NCBI RefSeq assembly: GCF_000526415.1
Contig: NZ_JAGA01000004.1
Span: forward strand, 62,001 to 126,000
From: Kallotenue papyrolyticum
Lineage (GTDB): Bacteria; Chloroflexota; Chloroflexia; Chloroflexales; Kallotenuaceae
Length of the DNA stretch: 64,000 bases
Direction of reading: 5' to 3'
Below the pieces are notes generated by a model. It searched no databases. It saw only the letters and a program-made list of their open reading frames with translations, and was not told the DNA's origin. How positions within the stretch are numbered: the stretch's first letter is position 1; every line of letters starts with the position of its first letter. This document shows, piece by piece, positions 43,786 through 52,189 of this stretch. The translations under genes and the position numbers were made by a program.

Positions 43786-44292
43786 ATGCGCTGTTCTGTC
43801 TGCGAAACCGACAATCTGCCCAGCGCGCGCTTCTGCGATCAGTGCGGCGCTCCGCTGGGCACGGCTGCGCCCGCCACCGGTGCCACCATCGGCCTGGGAC
43901 ATGCGCTGGGACCTGCGGTCCACCCATCAGGTGCCCGGTCGCAGCTTGCTGCCTACCGCGCAACAGCCCAGCAGCGCGCCAGCGCGCCGCGGTGGGACGC
44001 GCCGCCGAGCAGCAAAGCGCTGTGGTCCATGCTGCTCGGGCTGGGGGCGCTGATCCTGTTCAGCCTGCTGCTCTGTACGGTGGTGTTCGCGCCGCTGGCG
44101 ACGCTGCTGGCCATCCCGGCAGTCGCACTAGGCCGTCAGGCGCAGGGCGAGATTGCCCGGAGCGGTGGCGCACTCAGCGGCCGCGGCATGGCGCGTGCAG
44201 GAGTGCTGCTGGGATGGATCACCATAGGTGGCTCTCTGCTGCTGGTGATCCTGCTGTGTTCGCTGCCGGCCGTATTGTTCAGCGTCCGTTGA
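43786..44292 (+). CDS. Zinc-ribbon protein with DUF4190-like membrane domain
   Basis: A 168-residue protein. An N-terminal zinc ribbon (C-S-V-C and, 13 residues on, C-D-Q-C) is followed by an Ala/Gly-rich linker and two hydrophobic segments joined by A-L-G-R-Q-A-Q-G-E-I-A-R-S-G-G, with G-R-G-M-A-R-A-G-V-L-L-G just before the second. This matches the DUF4190 layout, common in Chloroflexota and actinobacteria, where the function is unknown. It ends eight bases before the GH57-like start, so it may be co-transcribed with it. Confidence 0.72.
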   Translation: MRCSVCETDNLPSARFCDQCGAPLGTAAPATGATIGLGHALGPAVHPSGARSQLAAYRATAQQRASAPRWDAPPSSKALWSMLLGLGALILFSLLLCTVVFAPLATLLAIPAVALGRQAQGEIARSGGALSGRGMARAGVLLGWITIGGSLLLVILLCSLPAVLFSVR

Positions 44293-44299
44293 TCGCCGC

Positions 44300-45793
44300 A
44301 TGACACACGCATCGATCGGCAGAGTGGCCATCGTCCTCAACGCACACTTCCCGTACGTGCGCCGTGCCGGGCGCTGGCCGCACGGCGAGGAGGCGCTGCA
44401 TCGCGTCATCGCCGAAAGTTACCTGCCGCTGCTGCGCCTGGCGCATGAGCTGCGTACCGCCGGGCGCGTCGCGTCGCTCAACCTCGCAATCAGCCCGGTG
44501 GCGCTGGAGCAACTGGCCGATGCCGTGATCCTCAAACACTTCGCGCTGTGGCTAGCCGAATGGCGCGCGCGCGTCGCCGGTGATCTGCAGCGCTTCGAAG
44601 CTCAGGGCGAGGCGCACGGCGCGTACCTGGCGCGCTTCTACCTCGACTGGATCGACGCGATCACGCAGCTCTTCCACGGGCGCTTTAAGCGCGATCTGAT
44701 CGGTGCGCTGCGGCGCCTGCCTGAGCAGCCGGGCGAGCTACTGCTGACGCCCGCGACCTACGCCTATCTGCCCTGGCTGAGCCTCGCCGAGGCACACACC
44801 CAGCTCGACGTGGGCGCCATGAGCGTGCTGCGCCATCTTGGGCGACGACCGACCGGCCTCTGGCTGCCAGGCGGCGGGCTACCGCCTGGCCTGCGCGGCA
44901 TCGCTCTGGAGCATGGCCTGCGCTACGCGGTGGGCCTACCCGCCGCGCAGCCGCTGGTCACGCAGCGCAACGACGATCTGCCCGTGATCCACCCCGACCG
45001 CGCGCTGAACGACTACATCGTCGGCAGCAACCTGGGCTATCCCGGCGATGAGCTCTACCGCGAATTTCACCGCGTGCACGACGTATCAGGCATCGCCTAC
45101 TGGCGCGTCACCGGCGCGGACGTACCGCTGGAGCGCAAAGCCTGGTACGATCCCTACCTGGCTTTTGGCCGCGCCGCCGAGCATGCCCGGCATTTCCTAC
45201 ACGCCCTGCGCGCGCGGCTCCAGGCGCTGCGCGCGACACAGCAGACTGAGGCACCGGTGGTGGTGCTGGCCTTCGATGCAGAACTGTTCGGTCACTGGTG
45301 GTTTGAAGGCGTGCACTGGCTCCAGCACGTGCTGGAAGGCATCCTGGCCGCCGACGATCTGCAGCTCATCCCGCTCCACGAGGCGTTGGAGCGCCTCCCC
45401 TGGCAGCCCGCCCCCGCCGACTCGCCCCGTCATCCGATCTTTGATGATCCTGTGGTTGCGCCGCTGCGCACGCGGTTGCAACGCGCCGGCACACGCTTGC
45501 AGGCCGCGGCGCGCCAACTGGCCCAGGCCACCGGCCTGGAAGAGGAGCTGCTCTGCCAGGCCACGCGCGAACTGTTGCTGGCACAGAGCAGCGACTGGGC
45601 TACGCTGATCGCCACCGGCACGGCGACCGACTACGCCCAGCGGCGCTTCGACGAGCACCTGGCCCGCATGGAACGCCTGCTGCAGTATCTCGAGCGCGAC
45701 GAGCCGACGCCGGACGCGGTCAGCTATCTGCACCAGATCGCCGAGCTGGACAATCCGTTTCCGTTCACCAACTACCGGTTGCTGGCCGGCTGA
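44300..45793 (+). CDS. GH57-family protein lacking the expected catalytic glutamate
   Basis: A 497-residue protein of the GH57 branching-enzyme-like group. Conserved region 1 is L-N-A-H-F-P-Y-V-R (His16). The region that normally reads W-L-P-E-C, with the nucleophilic Glu, here reads W-L-P-G-G-G (residues 188-193), so Gly191 replaces it. The acid-side region F-D-A-E-L-F-G-H-W-W-F-E-G keeps Asp326. The C-terminal helical domain ends N-P-F-P-F-T-N-Y, a common close for these branching enzymes. With the nucleophile missing, normal retaining hydrolysis or branching is unlikely; it could bind glycans or have another role. It follows the zinc-ribbon gene and converges on the FtsW/RodA gene. Confidence 0.82.
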   Translation: MTHASIGRVAIVLNAHFPYVRRAGRWPHGEEALHRVIAESYLPLLRLAHELRTAGRVASLNLAISPVALEQLADAVILKHFALWLAEWRARVAGDLQRFEAQGEAHGAYLARFYLDWIDAITQLFHGRFKRDLIGALRRLPEQPGELLLTPATYAYLPWLSLAEAHTQLDVGAMSVLRHLGRRPTGLWLPGGGLPPGLRGIALEHGLRYAVGLPAAQPLVTQRNDDLPVIHPDRALNDYIVGSNLGYPGDELYREFHRVHDVSGIAYWRVTGADVPLERKAWYDPYLAFGRAAEHARHFLHALRARLQALRATQQTEAPVVVLAFDAELFGHWWFEGVHWLQHVLEGILAADDLQLIPLHEALERLPWQPAPADSPRHPIFDDPVVAPLRTRLQRAGTRLQAAARQLAQATGLEEELLCQATRELLLAQSSDWATLIATGTATDYAQRRFDEHLARMERLLQYLERDEPTPDAVSYLHQIAELDNPFPFTNYRLLAG

Positions 45794-45807
45794 AGCGGCA
45801 GCGCGGC

Positions 45808-47178
45808 TCAGCCGCGCGCATGCGCCGAGATGCGCAGCAGCAGACCGACCATCAGGAAGTTGACCAGCACCGACGAGCCACCATAGGAGATAAACGGCAG
45901 CGTGATACCGGTCAGCGGGATCACCTGCAGATTGCCGCCAATGATGATAAAGGCCTGAATCACCCAGATCGAGGTCAGGCCGATCGCCAGCAGCTGCTCG
46001 AAGCCGCGAAAGCGCCCGTTGATCGACAGCGCGATGTGATAGCCGCGGTACATCAGCAGCAGGTAGAGGATCAGCACGCCGATCGCCCCGGCCAGCCCCA
46101 TCTCTTCGGCGATCGTCGTAAAGGCGTAGTCGGTATGCGCCGCGGGCACCAGGTAGGGAAAACCCTGCCCCAGCCCAACGCCAAACACGCCGCCGGCAGA
46201 GATGGCGTACAGCGCCTGGATCGGCTGGTAGCCGTTCGCCATGCTCCAGGGATCGAGCCACAGCCCCACGCGCTCGCCGACGCGTGGAATGAGATGGTAC
46301 ATGCCATAGGCGCCCAGGGCAAAGGCGGCCAGCCCGACGATCACGTACCAGCCCTTGTTGGTGGCGACATACAGCAGCGACAAGAAGAGGATGAACAGCA
46401 GCAGCGCCGCGCCCAGGTCGCGCTGGATGATGATGATGCCCATCGACAGCCCCCACATCGCCACCATCGGCAACAGGTAGGGCAGCGGCGGCAGACGCAG
46501 GCGCCCGATGCGGAAGGGCAGCTCGTTCATCACCTCGCGATGCTCGTCCAGGTACGAGGCCAGAAAGATCACCAGGATTACCTTCAACAGCTCCGAAGGC
46601 TGCAGGTTAAAGGGACCCAGGTCGATCCACAGGCGCTGATCCTGGCCCGCAGGACCTTCGCCGGCCACCAGCGTGATCGCCACCAGCGCCAGGCCGACGA
46701 TGATCCAGATCCAGCGATGGTGCCGCAGCCAGTCCATAAACGACATGCGCTGCAGACGAATAAAGATGCGGTCCAGCGGCGCGAGCGCCATGCCCAACAG
46801 CAGCAACACCCCGGCCAGCACGAAGAGCGACTGCTTGGAGGCGATGCTGCCATAGTAGTCCGGCCCGAACAGCGCGTTGAATTGCGGCTCCAGCCGCGCC
46901 GTCAGCAGCAGGCCCAGCCCTGAAAGCACGGCCACCGGTGGCAGGATCAGCTGATCGGCGCGTGGTAGTCGCCAGGCCAGAATCAAGCTTACCAGCACAA
47001 ACAAGAGAATCGGCAGACTGGAGGGCCACAGCAGACTGAGCAGCCCGCCCGCCGAGCGATCGAAGTCGGTGCCGACGAAGCGCAGCGAGGTCAGCAGGTA
47101 GCCGCTGGCGAAAAAGAGCAGCGCTGTGAGCAGCAATTGCAGCTCAATGAAGCGGATGCGGCGGAGTTTGTCGAGCAT
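45808..47178 (-). CDS. FtsW/RodA/SpoVE-family peptidoglycan polymerase
   Basis: A 456-residue SEDS glycosyltransferase that polymerises lipid II with a partner penicillin-binding protein. About 11 hydrophobic segments. Marks: G-A-A-L-L-L-F-I-L-F after a Q-R-D-L motif (the catalytic-Asp region), L-Q-P-S-E-L-L-K-V, and P-L-T-G-I-T-L-P-F-I-S-Y-G-G-S-S near the end. Whether it works in division or elongation cannot be told; no pbp gene is adjacent. An N-terminal extension of about 90 residues with two extra hydrophobic segments is longer than E. coli RodA. A promoter is visible upstream at 47235-47263. Confidence 0.93.
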   Translation of the reverse strand: MLDKLRRIRFIELQLLLTALLFFASGYLLTSLRFVGTDFDRSAGGLLSLLWPSSLPILLFVLVSLILAWRLPRADQLILPPVAVLSGLGLLLTARLEPQFNALFGPDYYGSIASKQSLFVLAGVLLLLGMALAPLDRIFIRLQRMSFMDWLRHHRWIWIIVGLALVAITLVAGEGPAGQDQRLWIDLGPFNLQPSELLKVILVIFLASYLDEHREVMNELPFRIGRLRLPPLPYLLPMVAMWGLSMGIIIIQRDLGAALLLFILFLSLLYVATNKGWYVIVGLAAFALGAYGMYHLIPRVGERVGLWLDPWSMANGYQPIQALYAISAGGVFGVGLGQGFPYLVPAAHTDYAFTTIAEEMGLAGAIGVLILYLLLMYRGYHIALSINGRFRGFEQLLAIGLTSIWVIQAFIIIGGNLQVIPLTGITLPFISYGGSSVLVNFLMVGLLLRISAHARG

Positions 47179-47234
47179 GGTGCGTCCCTGGTCCTGCGCG
47201 TCGCCGGACGGCGCGTCCGGCGGGATCAGTCCAT

Positions 47235-47263
47235 ATTATGCCTGACACGCGCCGTCTTGTCAC
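47235..47263 (-). promoter_or_regulatory. Promoter for the FtsW/RodA gene
   Basis: Minus strand: GTGACA (47258-47263), 17-base spacer, CATAAT (47235-47240), 56 bases before the ATG. An 8-bp hairpin (47203-47221) follows in the leader. Confidence 0.6.
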
Positions 47264-47279
47264 ACCGCGATGCGGGCGG

Positions 47280-47960
47280 CTAAGTGTTCAACTCGACGAT
47301 CTCACCGCGTAGCAGAAAGATCACCTGCTCGGCCAGATTGGTGACGCGATCGCCGATGCGTTCCAGGTTGTGCGCCAGTGTCAAGAGATGAATCGCTTCG
47401 TCGCCATACTCCGGCTGCGCGCGCGCAATCTCGATCGTCTCCTTGAACAGGCGGCGGTAGAGGTGATCGATCGCGTCGTCTTCGCGGCTCACCGCTTCGG
47501 CAAAGGAGGCATCGCGCCGCGCCAAGGCATCCAGGCCGTCGTGCAGCAGGCGCAGCACGCGCTGGCCCATCTCCGGGATCGCCTGCGGAAAGATGCCGGG
47601 CATGGCCTGGATCGGCGTGAAGTTAGGCTCCTGGTTGAGCCGCCGCATGATCTTGCAGCAGGTAGCGGCATGGTCGGCCATGCGCTCGAACTCCGGCAAC
47701 AGGCTGAGCACCACGCTGATCTCGCGCAGATCGCGGGCCATGGGCTGCTGGCGTGCGATGATCGTGATACAGCGCCGGTGGAGTTGCTGCGCCAGCTCGT
47801 TGATCTCCTTGTCATCGGCGATAATGCGCTGCATCTGCTCCAGATCGTTGCTCAGCACGGCCTCCAGGGCGCGTTGCAGTTGCTCCTCGACACGATTGCC
47901 CAGCGCCAGCGTGTCGGCCATCAGTTGATCGAGTTGGGCCTGAAAATACTGTCGGTTCAT
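47280..47960 (-). CDS. phoU: PhoU-family phosphate signalling protein
   Basis: A 226-residue protein made of two PhoU three-helix bundles. Each bundle carries the metal/phosphate motif: E-F-E-R-M-A-D-H-A-A in the first and N-L-E-R-I-G-D-R-V-T-N in the second. PhoU proteins restrain the PstSCAB transporter and the PhoR kinase. Here a second phoU lies directly upstream and no pst or phoR genes are in view. The first repeat of this copy is less standard (D-H-A-A-T-C-C-K). The ATG at 47960 follows a GGTGAG site; the pair is probably one operon. Confidence 0.92.
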   Translation of the reverse strand: MNRQYFQAQLDQLMADTLALGNRVEEQLQRALEAVLSNDLEQMQRIIADDKEINELAQQLHRRCITIIARQQPMARDLREISVVLSLLPEFERMADHAATCCKIMRRLNQEPNFTPIQAMPGIFPQAIPEMGQRVLRLLHDGLDALARRDASFAEAVSREDDAIDHLYRRLFKETIEIARAQPEYGDEAIHLLTLAHNLERIGDRVTNLAEQVIFLLRGEIVELNT

Positions 47961-48052
47961 AGGCTCACCGATGCAAGCTGCGGGATGCAGGATACGCTCC
48001 GAACAACCGGACGCACGCCGTTGTGCAGCCCGTATCCCGCACACCGCACCGG

Positions 48053-48709
48053 CTATTCATTGAGATCTTCCAGTTGTCCCGTCACCAGAAACACCAAGCG
48101 CTCGCCGATGTTGGTGGCACGATCGCCCAGCCGCTCCAGGTTGTGCGCTACGAACATGAGCTGCATGGCCTGTTCGGTGGCGCCAGGGTCGTGCATCATC
48201 AACTGCAACAGCTCATTTTGCACCTGCGTGGTCAGGTGATCGACCTCGTCGTCCATTTCGCGCAATTGGCGCGCCGCAGCGACATCGCGGCGCACAAAGG
48301 CATCCAGGGCGTGGCGGATCATGTGCTGGACGATCTGCGCCATGCGCGGAATATCCACCAGCGGCTTGATCAGCGGCTGGTGCGCGCTGCGGATGGTAAT
48401 CTCGGCGATGCCCTCGGCATAGTCGCCCATGCGCTCCAGCTCGCTGGCCACCGAGATCACGGCGCTGATCAGCCGCAGATCGGTGGCAATCGGCGCCTGG
48501 CGGGCGATCAACGAGAGCGCCTTGTCTTCCAGCGCGTACTGCGCATGGTCGATGGCGTCGTCCTCGGCAATGATCTGCCGCGCGGCGTCCACATTCTGCG
48601 TTTTGAGCGCGTCAACGGCGCGTCCGATCGCCGACTCGACCATGCTGGCCATGCGCAGCAGATCCTCTTCCAGCTCGCGGAGTTGTTGGTCGTAATGGGT
48701 GCGCGGCAT
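48053..48709 (-). CDS. phoU: PhoU-family phosphate signalling protein
   Basis: A 218-residue PhoU protein with both bundles intact: E-L-E-R-M-G-D-Y-A-E-G-I and N-L-E-R-L-G-D-R-A-T-N-I-G-E-R, the canonical metal-binding sequences. It begins with P-R-T-H-Y-D-Q-Q-L-R-E-L, the usual start. The ATG at 48709 has AGGAG six bases upstream. The 92-base gap to the second phoU contains no terminator that I can see. Two PhoU copies side by side suggest division of labour or hetero-dimers, which is an inference. Confidence 0.94.
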   Translation of the reverse strand: MPRTHYDQQLRELEEDLLRMASMVESAIGRAVDALKTQNVDAARQIIAEDDAIDHAQYALEDKALSLIARQAPIATDLRLISAVISVASELERMGDYAEGIAEITIRSAHQPLIKPLVDIPRMAQIVQHMIRHALDAFVRRDVAAARQLREMDDEVDHLTTQVQNELLQLMMHDPGATEQAMQLMFVAHNLERLGDRATNIGERLVFLVTGQLEDLNE

Positions 48710-48797
48710 GATCACTCCTTTCCCAGCTGCCGACGCGGGATCGCCCGTCTACGGTCAGCGCGGCGCAGATGATGCGGCGAGGCACAGCCCGGTCGGC

Positions 48798-51311
48798 CTA
48801 GCTCGTCGCGCCGGCGTTAGCCCAGAAGGCATCGACTTTCTGTTTCAGCAGGGCATGCTCGGGACGCGTCAAATCCGGATCAGCTTGCAAGATCCGTTCC
48901 GCCTCTAGGCGTGCGGCATGCAACAGGCGCGTATCGCCCAGGCGCGCCATCTTCAGGTCGGGCGTGCCGCTCTGCCGCCGGCCAAAGAACTCGCCCGGCC
49001 CGCGCATTTCGAGATCCTTCTCGGCCAGTACAAACCCATCCTCGCTCTCCTCCAGCGCGCGCAGGCGCTGCTCGGTCACCTCGTTGTCGACATCCGAGAC
49101 CACAATGCAGTAGGACTGGTGCTCGCCGCGCCCCACGCGGCCGCGGAACTGGTGCAACTGCGCCAGGCCGAAGCGTTCCGCGCCCAGGATCAGGATTGTC
49201 GAGGCGTTGGGAATGTCGATGCCGACTTCAACCACCGCCGTAGCGACCAGGATGTCGTAGCGCCGGTCGCGAAAGGCCTGCATCACCGCATCCTTTTCGG
49301 CCTGACTCATGCGGCCGTGCACCAGCCCGACGCGCAGATCGGGAAAGATCTCGTGTTGCAGGTGTTCCTGCGTCTCCACCGCCGAGGCCAGTTCCAGCTT
49401 CTCGCTCTCATCAACCAGCGGACAGATCACAAAGGCCTGGCGGCCGGCGGCGATCTCCTTGCGCATGTGCTTGTAGGCTTTGTGGATCTCGGCCTGCGTG
49501 ATCCAGCGCGTTTTGATCGGCTGGCGGCCCGGCGGACGCTCGTCGATGATCGAGGTATCGAGGTCGCCGTAGATCGCCAGCGCCAGGCTGCGCGGAATGG
49601 GCGTCGCCGTCATCACCAGCAGGTGGGGATGGTGGCCCTTGCTCTTGAGGCGCTCGCGCTGTTCGACACCGAAGCGATGCTGCTCGTCGATCACCACCAG
49701 GCCCAGGCTGTTGAAGACCACGCCCTCCTGGATCAGCGCGTGCGTGCCGATCACCAGATCGACCTCGCCGCGTGCGATGCTCTCCAGCACGCGCTTGCGC
49801 TGCTTGCCGGTCAGCGAACCGGTCAGCAGCGCCACGCGCACGCCTGCACCATCCATGTCTTCTTCGTCGCTCATGCCCAGCAGACGCTTGAGCTCCTGCA
49901 TGCGCTCCAGCTGCTGCGCAGCGACGCGCTGCTTCCAATCGTCGCTGCGTTCGGCCAGCTGCTTGGCAGCGCGCGGCACCGGCACGCGACTCAGCACGCG
50001 CTTGAGGCCGCGGTAGTGCTGCTCGGCCAGAATCTCGGTCGGCGCCATCAACGCGCCCTGAAAGCCGTTGGCGATAGCCTGCAACAGCGCCGCGGCGGCC
50101 ACCACCGTCTTGCCCGAGCCGACATCGCCCTGCAGCAGGCGCGCCATAGGCACCGGTCGCTGCAGATCGGCGAAGATCTCGTCGATGGCGCGTTGCTGCG
50201 CGCCGGTGAACTGAAAGGGCAAGTGCTGCTGCAGCGCGGCATGCACCTGCGCGTCGATGCGCAGCGCATACCCGGGCACGCCCTGCCAGAGGCGTTTACG
50301 CCGCAGCACGCCGATCTGAATAAACAGGAACTCGTCGAAGCCAAGACGATAGCGCGCCATGGCCAGCTGTTGGTGGTCGTCGGGGAAGTGGATCTGGCGC
50401 AGCGCCTGCGGCAGGGCCATCAGGCGCGCGCGGGCGCGCACCTCGTCGGGCAGGTGCTCGCGCACCAGCGGCAGCGCCAGGTCGATGACGCGTTTGATCG
50501 TGGTGCGCGCGCCCCGCTCGTGCATACCCCTGGTCAGCGGATGGACCGGCACCAGCCGCCCGGCATGGATCAGCTCATCCTCGCGGTACGGCTCCCAGCT
50601 CGGCCCGTTCATCTGCAGGCGTCCGTTGAAGGCCGTCACCTTGCCGCTGACCACGATGCGATCGCCGGGCTTGAGTTGGTTGGCCAACCAGCGCTGCCCG
50701 AAAAAGGTGACGCTCAGCCGCCCGGTCTCGTCCTCCAGCAGCAGATTGACGCCGCTCAGGTTGCTGCGCGTGGTGAAGGTCTTGACCTCGGCGACGCGCC
50801 CGACCACCGTCTCGATCGCGCCCACGCTCAGGCCGGCGATGGTCGTGCGCGATGAATAATCGTCGTAGCGGTGCGGGAAATGGTAGAGCAGGTCCTCTAC
50901 CGTGCGCACGCCCAGCCGCGCAAAAGCTTTACTTAGCGTCGGGGCGATCCCCGGCACCTGGCTCAGCGGCGACGCGAGCGTGAGCGGCGCGCGCGCCGTT
51001 TTGCCACCGGCGCGCGCGCGGTTGGCATTCCCCATGCTTTTGAACAGGGCGCGCAGCTGGGCCAGCGATTCATCCAGGCGTGCCTTGCGCTCGTCCGGGG
51101 CGCAGGCGGCATAACCCTCCAGCCGCAGCAGCGCGGCGCGCACCACCGCATCGTCGGCCACGCCATTGGCACGCTGCTGCCAGCGGCGTAGAAACGCCTC
51201 CAACCCACCGGGGACGGCGGTATCGCCATAGCCGGCCTGGGCTTCGGCAGCCAGGCAACGGCCCAGCTCGATGATCGCTTCGCGACGCTCCATATCCGAA
51301 TCGCTTGCCAT
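48798..51311 (-). CDS. recG: ATP-dependent DNA helicase RecG
   Basis: An 837-residue branch-migration helicase that remodels stalled forks and R-loops. After an unusual N-terminal helical extension of about 110 residues comes the wedge/OB domain (G-V-R-T-V-E-D-L-L-Y-H-F-P-H-R-Y-D-D, about residue 135). The SF2 motor follows with Walker A G-D-V-G-S-G-K-T (about 392), a DEQH box (about 539), A-T-P-I-P-R-S-L-A and Q-F-R-G-R-V-G-R-G. A polar, charged insert of about 48 residues (442-489) separates motifs Ia and Ib. Typical RecG is about 690 residues in E. coli, so this one is clearly longer. The start could be the ATG at 51311 or 51293. Confidence 0.96.
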   Translation of the reverse strand: MASDSDMERREAIIELGRCLAAEAQAGYGDTAVPGGLEAFLRRWQQRANGVADDAVVRAALLRLEGYAACAPDERKARLDESLAQLRALFKSMGNANRARAGGKTARAPLTLASPLSQVPGIAPTLSKAFARLGVRTVEDLLYHFPHRYDDYSSRTTIAGLSVGAIETVVGRVAEVKTFTTRSNLSGVNLLLEDETGRLSVTFFGQRWLANQLKPGDRIVVSGKVTAFNGRLQMNGPSWEPYREDELIHAGRLVPVHPLTRGMHERGARTTIKRVIDLALPLVREHLPDEVRARARLMALPQALRQIHFPDDHQQLAMARYRLGFDEFLFIQIGVLRRKRLWQGVPGYALRIDAQVHAALQQHLPFQFTGAQQRAIDEIFADLQRPVPMARLLQGDVGSGKTVVAAAALLQAIANGFQGALMAPTEILAEQHYRGLKRVLSRVPVPRAAKQLAERSDDWKQRVAAQQLERMQELKRLLGMSDEEDMDGAGVRVALLTGSLTGKQRKRVLESIARGEVDLVIGTHALIQEGVVFNSLGLVVIDEQHRFGVEQRERLKSKGHHPHLLVMTATPIPRSLALAIYGDLDTSIIDERPPGRQPIKTRWITQAEIHKAYKHMRKEIAAGRQAFVICPLVDESEKLELASAVETQEHLQHEIFPDLRVGLVHGRMSQAEKDAVMQAFRDRRYDILVATAVVEVGIDIPNASTILILGAERFGLAQLHQFRGRVGRGEHQSYCIVVSDVDNEVTEQRLRALEESEDGFVLAEKDLEMRGPGEFFGRRQSGTPDLKMARLGDTRLLHAARLEAERILQADPDLTRPEHALLKQKVDAFWANAGATS

Positions 51312-51355
51312 GGGCGCTGCTGCTCGCGCCGTGCATCGGTTCGCAGATAGTGCAG

Positions 51356-51361
51356 ATTATA
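51356..51361 (-). promoter_or_regulatory. -10 element for recG
   Basis: A perfect TATAAT on the minus strand, 44 bases upstream of the recG ATG. No -35 or TG extension. Confidence 0.4.
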
Positions 51362-51401
51362 CCGCCTGGCGCAAGCGCGCTTGCCAGCCGCGGCGGCACA
51401 A

Positions 51402-51410
51402 TGGTATGCT
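51402..51410 (+). promoter_or_regulatory. Extended -10 for the antirepressor-like gene
   Basis: TGGTATGCT, 28 bases before the ATG at 51439. Confidence 0.4.
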
Positions 51411-51438
51411 GCCAGCGCGAGCGGAAAGGAGATCAGCC

Positions 51439-52185
51439 ATGCGCGACCGATCGGCGTTTGATCTTCCGGCGGCATTCTATGAGGATGATATCTTTGCTCT
51501 GCAGGAGCTGGACGCCAACGAACGCTACGTCCCGCTGCGGCGCGTCTGCGCGCGGCTCGGTCTGGCGCTCGACGACACGTTGCTCGCCCTCCGCGGGCAT
51601 GCCCTACTGGCCTCCGGCCTGCGCAACCTCGGCGCTGACGGTCCCGCACTGCGCGTCGATCTGCTGCCGCTGTGGCTGGCGCTGCTCGATCCGCGCCAGG
51701 TAGGCGACGACGCGCGCGAGCGGCTGGTGCTGTACCAGCGCGAAAGCGCCTCGGTGCTGTGGCAAGCCTTCAAGCCGCAGGGCTTCGGGCCCGAAGATGC
51801 GCTGCTGCCGGAGCGCAGCCAGATGACACCCGCCGAGCAGGCCTACCAGGGCATGATGGCGCAGGCCGCCCTGGCACGCCAGCAGATGCTGATCGAACGG
51901 CAGCTCGATGCCGCGCAGGCGGACGGCAATCGCCGCGCCGCCGAGGCCGCGCCGCGCAGCGGGCCGGCCTTCGATCTGGCGCGGCTGGTACGGCGCATCG
52001 CCCATGGTCTGGCCGCGCGCACGCGGCGCAACGAGTACGCCGGCATCTACAGCGGCCTGTACCGGCAGTTCGGCATCAGCTCCTACCGCAACATGCCACG
52101 CGGTCGGCTGCTCGAAGCCACCGAGTGGCTGGAGCGCTGGCACGGCGACATCATGGGCGAGCCCGAACCGCCGCCGGACATCTAG
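51439..52185 (+). CDS. Phage-antirepressor-type protein (P22_AR_N plus ORF6C-like)
   Basis: A 248-residue protein. Residues about 18-110 follow the P22 antirepressor N-terminal domain pattern: Y-V-P-L-R-R-V-C-A-R-L-G-L, then a strand, V-D-L-L-P-L-W-L-A-L-L-D-P and R-E-R-L-V-L-Y-Q-R-E-S-A-S-V-L-W-Q-A-F. The C-terminal 50 residues (Y-A-G-I-Y-S-G-L-Y-R-Q-F-G-I-S-S-Y-R, R-L-L-E-A-T-E-W-L-E-R-W) resemble the ORF6C domain that pairs with such N-termini in phages. A Gln/Ala helix links the two. There is no integrase, phage structural gene or attachment repeat nearby, so it is either a domesticated phage gene or a host regulator of the same fold. AGGAG precedes the ATG. Confidence 0.72.
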   Translation: MRDRSAFDLPAAFYEDDIFALQELDANERYVPLRRVCARLGLALDDTLLALRGHALLASGLRNLGADGPALRVDLLPLWLALLDPRQVGDDARERLVLYQRESASVLWQAFKPQGFGPEDALLPERSQMTPAEQAYQGMMAQAALARQQMLIERQLDAAQADGNRRAAEAAPRSGPAFDLARLVRRIAHGLAARTRRNEYAGIYSGLYRQFGISSYRNMPRGRLLEATEWLERWHGDIMGEPEPPPDI

Positions 52186-52189
52186 CGCG

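Noticed and set aside
47203-47221. Intrinsic terminator between phoU and the FtsW/RodA gene
   Set aside because: An 8-bp hairpin is present but has no T tract on either strand, and it lies downstream of the FtsW/RodA promoter.
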